Part shown: one piece after another, positions 60,455 to 64,000 of the stretch
Numbering within the stretch: position 1 is the stretch's first letter
Layout of the letters: every line of letters begins with the position of its first letter
Assembly (NCBI RefSeq): GCF_000715505.1
Contig: NZ_JHEH01000019.1
Span: 1-64,000, forward strand
Direction: 5' to 3'
DNA: 64,000 bases
Source: Thioclava dalianensis
GTDB lineage: Bacteria; Pseudomonadota; Alphaproteobacteria; Rhodobacterales; Rhodobacteraceae
Translations under genes and position numbers: made by a program
Notes under the pieces: model-generated
The model's database searches: none
What the model saw: only the letters and a program-made list of their open reading frames with translations
Told to the model about the DNA's origin: nothing

Positions 60455-60940
60455 ATGATCAAGCTCGACCGCCGCGATATCGACATCCTGCGCGTCCTCT
60501 CAGCCGAGGGGCGTCTGTCAAAGGCGCAATTGGCCGAGAAGATCAACCTCTCGCCCACGCCCACATGGGAGCGGCTCAAGAAGCTTGAGAAGGCCGGGCT
60601 GATCGAGGGCTATCAGGCGCGGATCAACCTGCGCAAGCTGGGCGCGCATGTCACGGTCTTCGTGGCAGCCGAGCTTGCCGATCACCGGGCCGCGACCTTT
60701 CAGACCTTTGAGCGCTCACTCGACAAGCACCCGGAGGTCGTAGGCTGCTGGGCGCTTGGCGGGGGATTCGATTATCTGATGCAGATCGTGGCGCGCGATA
60801 TCGACGCCTATCAGCGGCTGATCGACTCGATGCTCGATGCGCGGATCGGGATTGCGCGCTATTTTACCTATATCGTCACGAAAGAGGTGAAAGCGCGCGG
60901 CGCCTTCCCCTTTGAGTTGCTCCTAGACCAAACGGACTAG
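60455..60940 (+). CDS. doeX: Lrp/AsnC family regulator, candidate ectoine-catabolism regulator DoeX
   Basis: 161 residues. N-terminal helix-turn-helix (about 1-55; LDRRDIDILRVLSAEGRLSK) with the recognition segment LSPTPTWERLKKLEKAGLI, then the AsnC ligand-binding domain (about 65-150). It is directly upstream of an aldehyde dehydrogenase and a class III aminotransferase, the order known for DoeX-DoeC-DoeD; in Halomonas DoeX responds to intermediates of ectoine breakdown. That this protein controls ectoine genes is inference from neighbours. Confidence 0.75.
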   Translation: MIKLDRRDIDILRVLSAEGRLSKAQLAEKINLSPTPTWERLKKLEKAGLIEGYQARINLRKLGAHVTVFVAAELADHRAATFQTFERSLDKHPEVVGCWALGGGFDYLMQIVARDIDAYQRLIDSMLDARIGIARYFTYIVTKEVKARGAFPFELLLDQTD

Positions 60941-61044
60941 CGGCGCGCGCTCTTTCAGCCCGAAAGCCCCCGCCGCACGGTCCATTTGGTCCCAGCCTCC
61001 GCCCGCGCCCTGCCATATTGGGGGCAAGCCAAGGAGGTACGAAC

Positions 61045-62520
61045 ATGCTCGACACCGCGATGTCTGCACGCCCGGATATTTCCGACAAGCGCCTGCTGCG
61101 CAGTTTTTCTTATGTGAATGGCAAATGGGTTGCCGCCGATGAAGGGGCGGTGATCGCCGTGACCAACCCCGCGGATGGGGCGCGGTTGGGCGATATCGCG
61201 GCGCTGAGCGGGGCGCAGTCGCGCGCCGCCGTCGATGCCGCGCAGGCCGCCTATCTCGACTGGTCGATGACCTTGCCGCAGGAGCGCTCAACCCTGCTGC
61301 GCCGCTGGTTCGACCTGATCATCGCCGCCAAGGAAGATCTGGCGCGGATCATGGTGCTTGAGCAGGGCAAGCCGCTGAGCGAGGCGCTGGGGGAGATCGA
61401 TTATGCCGCGAGCTTCATCGAATATTACGCCGAAGAGGCCAAGCGCCCCAATATTGAGGGCGTGACCAGCCATCTGCCGGATGCCGAGGTCGAACTGTGG
61501 CTCGAGCCCGTGGGCGTTGTAGGGCTGGTGACGCCCTGGAATTTCCCCTCCGCGATGCTGACGCGCAAGGCGGCGGCAGCGCTGGCGGCGGGCTGCACCG
61601 TGGTCGCGCATCCCTCTTCGGAGACGCCGTTTTCAGCGCTGGCACTGGCGGAGCTGGCCGAGCGTGCGGGCTTTGGCCCCGGCGTCTTCAACGTGATCAC
61701 CGGCCACGCGCCCGAGATCGTCGAGCCCTGGACCAAGGACGCCCGCGTCCGCACGCTGTCCTTCACCGGCTCCACCGAGATCGGACGTCTGCTCTATCGC
61801 CAATCGGCGGACACCGTGAAGCGGTTGGTACTGGAACTGGGCGGTCATGCCCCGGTCATCGTCTTCAAGGGCGCCGATCTGGATCGGGCGGTGGCCGAGA
61901 CGATCAAGGCGAAATTCGCGACCTCCGGGCAGGATTGTCTGGGCGCCAACCGGATCTATGTCGAGCGGCCCGTTTATGCCGAGTTCTGCCGCCGCTTCAC
62001 CGAGGCCACGCAGGCGCTGAGCGTGGGCATCGGTATGGATGATCCCGATATCGGCCCGCTGATGAACGAGAAAGCGGTGGCCAAGCAGGAAGAACATGTG
62101 GCCGATGCGCTGACCAAGGGCGCGACACTCGCCTGTGGCGGCAAGCGGCTCGATCGCGGCCCGCTGTTCTACGCGCCCACCGTGCTCACCGATGTGACCG
62201 ATGATGCGCTGATCATGCACGAAGAGACCTTCGGGCCGGTCGCGCCGATCTCGGTCTTTGACAGCGAGCAAGAGGTGTTTGATCGCGCCAATGCCACCGA
62301 ATACGGGCTTGTGGCCTATGTCCACTCGCTCAACCCCAAGCGCATCTACCGCGCCACCCGCGCGCTGCAATTTGGCATGGTCGCGGTCAATCGCACCAAG
62401 GTCACGGGCGCGCCGATCCCCTTTGGCGGGGTCAAACAATCGGGGCTGGGCCGTGAAGGGGCCCGGCGCGGAATGGAAGAATTCATGGAAATCAAGTATG
62501 TCTGCCGCGACTGGGCCTGA
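61045..62520 (+). CDS. doeC: NAD(P)-dependent aldehyde dehydrogenase, candidate DoeC
   Basis: 491 residues. The catalytic cysteine is C298 in SGQDCLGANR and the general base E264 in LELGGHAP; VTPWNFPSAM and FTGSTEIGR bind the cofactor. The closest named family is succinate-semialdehyde dehydrogenase GabD. In ectoine catabolism the DoeC member oxidises aspartate semialdehyde to aspartate, and the neighbouring DoeD-like transaminase supports this. A GABA-type role is the alternative. ATG 61045 has AGGAGG upstream. Confidence 0.72.
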   Translation: MLDTAMSARPDISDKRLLRSFSYVNGKWVAADEGAVIAVTNPADGARLGDIAALSGAQSRAAVDAAQAAYLDWSMTLPQERSTLLRRWFDLIIAAKEDLARIMVLEQGKPLSEALGEIDYAASFIEYYAEEAKRPNIEGVTSHLPDAEVELWLEPVGVVGLVTPWNFPSAMLTRKAAAALAAGCTVVAHPSSETPFSALALAELAERAGFGPGVFNVITGHAPEIVEPWTKDARVRTLSFTGSTEIGRLLYRQSADTVKRLVLELGGHAPVIVFKGADLDRAVAETIKAKFATSGQDCLGANRIYVERPVYAEFCRRFTEATQALSVGIGMDDPDIGPLMNEKAVAKQEEHVADALTKGATLACGGKRLDRGPLFYAPTVLTDVTDDALIMHEETFGPVAPISVFDSEQEVFDRANATEYGLVAYVHSLNPKRIYRATRALQFGMVAVNRTKVTGAPIPFGGVKQSGLGREGARRGMEEFMEIKYVCRDWA

Positions 62521-62551
62521 GCCCCGCCGCAAGGACCAAGAAGGAGACGCT

Positions 62552-63922
62552 ATGCTGACCAACGATCAACTCGACAAATGGGATCGCGAGAATTTCTTCC
62601 ATCCCTCAACCCATCTTGCCCAGCACGCGCGCGGCGAGACGCCCACCCGGATCGTCACCGGCGGCGAGGGCGTCTATATTGAGGATCGCGACGGCAACAA
62701 GCTGCTGGATGCTTTCGCGGGCCTTTATTGCGTGAATGTGGGCTATGGCCGCAGCGAGATCGCCGAGGCGATTGCAGAGCAGGCCAAGGAGCTTGCCTAT
62801 TACCACGCCTATGTCGGGCATGGCACCGAGGCCTCGATCACGCTGGCGCATATGGTGCTGGAGCGGGCGCCCGCCAACATGTCCAAGGTCTATTTCGGGC
62901 TGTCGGGCTCGGATGCGAACGAGACCAACATCAAGCTGATCTGGTATTACAACAATATTCTGGGTCGCCCCGAGAAGAAGAAGATCATCTCGCGCTGGCG
63001 CGGCTATCACGGCTCGGGCGTCATGACCGGCTCGCTGACCGGGCTGGCGGCGTTCCACAACAAATTTGACCTGCCGCGCGCGCCGATCCTGCATACCGAG
63101 GCGCCCTATTACTTCCGCCGCCCCAAGGCCGATATGACCGAGGCGCAGTTCACCGCGCATTGCGCAGCCGAACTGGAGGCGCTGATCGAGCGCGAAGGCG
63201 CTGACACGATCGCGGCCTTCATCGGTGAGCCGGTGCTGGGCACGGGGGGGATCGTGCCGCCGCCCGAGGGCTACTGGGCCGCGATTCAGGCTGTGCTGGA
63301 CAAGCATGACATCTTGCTGGTCGCAGATGAGGTCGTCACCGGCTTCGGGCGTCTGGGCTCGATGTTTGGCTCGGATCACTACGGCATGAAGCCCGATCTG
63401 ATCACCATCGCCAAGGGGCTGACCTCGGCCTATGCGCCGCTTTCGGGCTCGATCGTGGGCGACAAGATGTGGAAAGTGCTTGAACAGGGCACGGATGAGA
63501 ACGGCCCGATTGGCCATGGCTGGACCTATTCGGCGCACCCTATCGGGGCTGCCGCAGGGGTTGCCAACCTCAAACTGATCGATCAGCTCGGTCTGGTGGG
63601 CAATGCCGGAAGCACAGGCAAATATTTCAACGACGCGATGAAAGCGGCCTTGGGCGATCATGTTCATGTCGGCGACGTTCGCGGCGAAGGGCTGATGTGC
63701 GCCGTCGAGTTCGTCAAGGACCGCGAGCAGCGCACCTTCTTCGACGCCTCCGACAAGGTGGGCGCGAAGCTGGCGACCGCTTTGGTCGAGCGTGGTGTGA
63801 TCGCCCGTGCGATGCCGCAAGGTGACATCCTCGGCTTTGCTCCGCCACTTTGCCTGACCCGCGAGGAGGCCGACACCATTATCTCGACGACGGCAGATGC
63901 GGTGAAATCGGTTCTCGGCTAA
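62552..63922 (+). CDS. doeD: Class III PLP aminotransferase, candidate L-2,4-diaminobutyrate transaminase DoeD
   Basis: 456 residues. The PLP lysine is K288 in IAKGLTS; LVADEVVTGFGRLG holds the cofactor Asp and LSGSDANETNIKLIWYYNN the phosphate region. WDRENFFHPSTHLAQHARGE at the start resembles, as I recall, the N-terminus of DoeD. It would remove the gamma-amino group of diaminobutyrate to give aspartate semialdehyde for DoeC. Putrescine or taurine-type transaminases are the main alternatives. It starts 31 bases after doeC with AAGGAGA upstream and ends in a strong terminator. Confidence 0.72.
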   Translation: MLTNDQLDKWDRENFFHPSTHLAQHARGETPTRIVTGGEGVYIEDRDGNKLLDAFAGLYCVNVGYGRSEIAEAIAEQAKELAYYHAYVGHGTEASITLAHMVLERAPANMSKVYFGLSGSDANETNIKLIWYYNNILGRPEKKKIISRWRGYHGSGVMTGSLTGLAAFHNKFDLPRAPILHTEAPYYFRRPKADMTEAQFTAHCAAELEALIEREGADTIAAFIGEPVLGTGGIVPPPEGYWAAIQAVLDKHDILLVADEVVTGFGRLGSMFGSDHYGMKPDLITIAKGLTSAYAPLSGSIVGDKMWKVLEQGTDENGPIGHGWTYSAHPIGAAAGVANLKLIDQLGLVGNAGSTGKYFNDAMKAALGDHVHVGDVRGEGLMCAVEFVKDREQRTFFDASDKVGAKLATALVERGVIARAMPQGDILGFAPPLCLTREEADTIISTTADAVKSVLG

Positions 63923-63945
63923 GGCCCTGACGCGCAAGGAAATCG

Positions 63946-63979
63946 AAAGGCAGCCCCGATGCGGGCTGCCTTTTTCTTT
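63946..63979 (+). terminator. Rho-independent terminator after doeD
   Basis: AAAGGCAGCCC (63946-63956) pairs with GGGCTGCCTTT (63963-63973), 6-base loop, and continues into TTTTTCTTT. It lies 24 bases after the doeD stop and closes the doeX-doeC-doeD unit. Confidence 0.9.
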
Positions 63980-64000
63980 GTCGCTTTTGGCGAAACAAGG

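Noticed and set aside
62606-63937. 443-aa open frame antisense to the doeD-like gene
   Set aside because: Mirrors a clear aminotransferase and runs into its terminator.
1-64000. tRNA, rRNA, insertion sequences or prophage genes
   Set aside because: No tRNA T-arm-like GGTTCGAATCC context, rRNA core or transposase/integrase motif was recognised on either strand by eye.

Overview
The window looks like a chromosomal stretch of an alphaproteobacterium of the order Rhodobacterales (Paracoccaceae/Roseobacteraceae). This rests on the high G+C coding sequence, the strong NTG-start operons with ATGA/TAATG overlaps, and gene orders that I associate with this group (SDR-uvrC-pgsA-moaD-moaE; ctaC-ctaB-small protein-ctaG-ctaE-SURF1-thrC-M16 peptidase; lysC-ptsP). 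Genus assignment is not possible from the sequence alone. I see no rRNA, tRNA, insertion sequence, prophage or CRISPR array; coding density is high and both strands are used in blocks.

Layout. 0-7.1 kb (+): the 3' end of an S49 peptidase, a small membrane/Cys protein, a Ca/Na antiporter, a pteridine-reductase-like SDR, then uvrC, a lysine-2,3-aminomutase/EpmB-like radical SAM enzyme, pgsA, moaD and moaE. 7.1-13.6 kb: a HIT protein and a GT14/DUF5928 glycosyltransferase (-) diverging from a sulfotransferase (+), an MFS exporter, and a YdeP-type molybdopterin oxidoreductase (-). 13.7-16.1 kb (-): a cyanide-insensitive-type bd quinol oxidase (cydAB). 16.3-20.1 kb (-): ectABC plus an ectoine-type aspartate kinase, with divergent ectR, followed on the + strand by ectoine hydrolase doeA and an ArgE-like M20 deacetylase. 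23.3-25.0 kb (-): lipid kinase and metallophosphoesterase. 25.3-28.4 kb (+): a ProXWV betaine-type ABC importer. 28.5-33.5 kb: a phasin-like small gene and an RND efflux pair. 33.7-41.4 kb: waaA, DUF1178, an FAD-linked oxidase, apt-mtnP, a DMT transporter, flavin reductase, GNAT and EcsC genes. 41.5-52.7 kb (-): ptsP, lysC, then a long ctaC...thrC-M16-GNAT run. 52.8-58.7 kb (+): tldD, dprA, topA. 58.9-63.9 kb (+): scoAB, then a Lrp regulator, an aldehyde dehydrogenase and a class III aminotransferase that match doeX-doeC-doeD of ectoine catabolism.

How it works together. The main theme is compatible solutes. Aspartate is phosphorylated by a dedicated kinase and turned by EctB, EctA and EctC into ectoine under EctR control. 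The same window encodes the return route (DoeA, a deacetylase, DoeD, DoeC, regulator DoeX) to aspartate, split into two blocks about 37 kb apart, plus an ABC importer for betaine-like solutes. The remaining genes are mostly respiration (aa3-type cytochrome c oxidase assembly, bd oxidase), envelope (Kdo transferase, RND pump, glycan enzymes) and DNA maintenance (uvrC, dprA, topA).

Non-coding points of interest are a 72-bp perfect-phase tandem duplication before topA, a three-copy dispersed element (consensus GGATAYTTRGATYAAKAGGA) always placed after a GC hairpin at gene ends, two perfect 16-bp palindromes in promoter regions (before uvrC and before proX), and a TAGTCACTA pseudo-palindrome between ectA and ectR.
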